Assembly: GCF_024347615.1 (NCBI RefSeq)
Contig: NZ_AP025508.1
Location: 496,001 to 560,000, forward strand
Reading direction: 5' to 3'
Length of the DNA: 64,000 nucleotides
From: Vibrio splendidus
Lineage (GTDB): Bacteria; Pseudomonadota; Gammaproteobacteria; Enterobacterales; Vibrionaceae
Position 1 is the stretch's first letter, and each line of letters opens with the position of its first letter. This document shows positions 63,368 through 64,000 of the stretch, in pieces. The notes beneath the pieces are model-generated. The model was not told the DNA's origin and did not search any database. It was given only the letters and a program-made list of their open reading frames with translations. Made by a program: the position numbers and the translations under genes.

Positions 63368-64000
63368 TTAGTCTTCTAGGTCACCACAAAAGCGGTAGCC
63401 TTCACCGTGAATCGTTGCGATGATTTCTGGCGTACCAGAAACAGACTCAAAGTGTTTACGAATACGACGGATTGTTACGTCTACAGTACGATCGTGTGGC
63501 TTAAGCTCACGGCCAGTCATCTTCTTAAGAAGGTCTGCACGTGTTTGGATCTTACCTGGGTTCTCACAGAAGTGAAGTAGAGCGCGGAACTCTGAACGAG
63601 GTAGCTTGTAGCCTTCGCCATCTGGGCTAACCAGAGAACGACTGTTGATGTCTAGTACCCAACCATTGAACTCGTACTTCTCAACGCTACGCTTTTCTTC
63701 TTGAACAGAGCTTGTGCTCATTGAACGGTTCAGAAGGTTGCGTGCACGGATAGTCAGTTCACGAGGGTTGAAAGGCTTAGTGATGTAGTCATCAGCGCCG
63801 ATCTCTAGGCCAAGGATCTTATCAACTTCATTATCACGACCCGTTAAGAACATAAGCGCTACATTTGCTTGCTCACGTAGTTCACGCGCAAGTAGTAGGC
63901 CATTCTTACCAGGAAGGTTGATGTCCATAATTACAAGGTTAACTTGGTTGTCAGATAGCACTTGGTGCATCTCTTCACCGTCGCTAGCCTCAAAAACAGC
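63368..64000 (-). CDS. arcA: Two-component response regulator ArcA (5' truncated)
   Basis: The frame is open to the window edge; 210 residues are visible, about residues 29-238 of the 238-residue E. coli protein. The receiver phosphorylation site is in [17 protein letters not shown], and the switch Thr and Lys in FLTGRD and [12 protein letters not shown]. The OmpR-type winged helix has [34 protein letters not shown] and ends [18 protein letters not shown]. ArcA represses respiratory genes when oxygen is low; petABC upstream in this window may be a target. It is convergent with arcB, unlike E. coli where the two are unlinked. Confidence 0.97.
   Translation of the reverse strand, partial: AVFEASDGEEMHQVLSDNQVNLVIMDINLPGKNGLLLARELREQANVALMFLTGRDNEVDKILGLEIGADDYITKPFNPRELTIRARNLLNRSMSTSSVQEEKRSVEKYEFNGWVLDINSRSLVSPDGEGYKLPRSEFRALLHFCENPGKIQTRADLLKKMTGRELKPHDRTVDVTIRRIRKHFESVSGTPEIIATIHGEGYRFCGDLED

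Overview
The window is a chromosomal segment of a gammaproteobacterium, almost certainly a Vibrio or close relative. The ribosomal, cell-division and metabolic proteins read like close relatives of the E. coli ones, but the layout is not enteric: arcB and arcA lie together in convergent orientation, petABC is present, two unlike glutamate synthases sit in tandem, and a vitamin B12 salvage pair (btuF, cbiB) lies next to mtnN. ERIC-like and other inverted-repeat elements also fit the Vibrionaceae. The species cannot be fixed from the sequence alone. No rRNA, tRNA, prophage, insertion sequence or CRISPR array was seen.

Layout. 1-6250, plus strand: the end of zapE, the rplM-rpsI ribosomal operon behind a structured leader, petABC (cytochrome bc1), and sspA-sspB. 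6287-9704, minus strand: lpoA-yraN-diaA-dolP (peptidoglycan synthesis control, replication timing, outer-membrane integrity). 9766-11312, plus strand: rsmI and the RNase P RNA gene rnpB, which carries an unusual 24-bp tandem repeat. 11497-28125, plus strand: a long division and cell wall (dcw) cluster, rsmH-ftsL-ftsI-murE-murF-mraY-murD-ftsW-murG-murC-ftsQ-ftsA-ftsZ-lpxC, without mraZ or ddlB at their usual positions. 28514-37822, plus strand: secA, mutT, dapB, carAB. Two dispersed-type repeats lie between secA and mutT.

38018-44318 holds accessory genes: a TSUP exporter (yfcA-like), a LysR regulator, a flavodoxin-family protein, a TRIC-type membrane protein (yadS-like), btuF, cbiB, mtnN and a DUF1499 lipoprotein. 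44489-56828, minus strand, holds two full NADPH-type glutamate synthase operons, gltBD of the enteric kind and a second, diverged gltBD. A strong terminator-hairpin pair after the second operon looks like a 3'UTR small RNA. 57359-64000 has yhcC, a membrane PAS-GGDEF diguanylate cyclase, arcB, a small lipoprotein of unknown function, and most of arcA on the opposite strand.

Most of the window is housekeeping. No wholly new multi-gene system was found. The points most worth a second look are the repeat expansion in the P3 region of rnpB, the ArcB sensor that keeps Cys180 but has Tyr at 241 and no other cysteine, its hexapeptide-repeat linker, the candidate sRNA after gltD2, and the structured leaders of gltB2 and secA.
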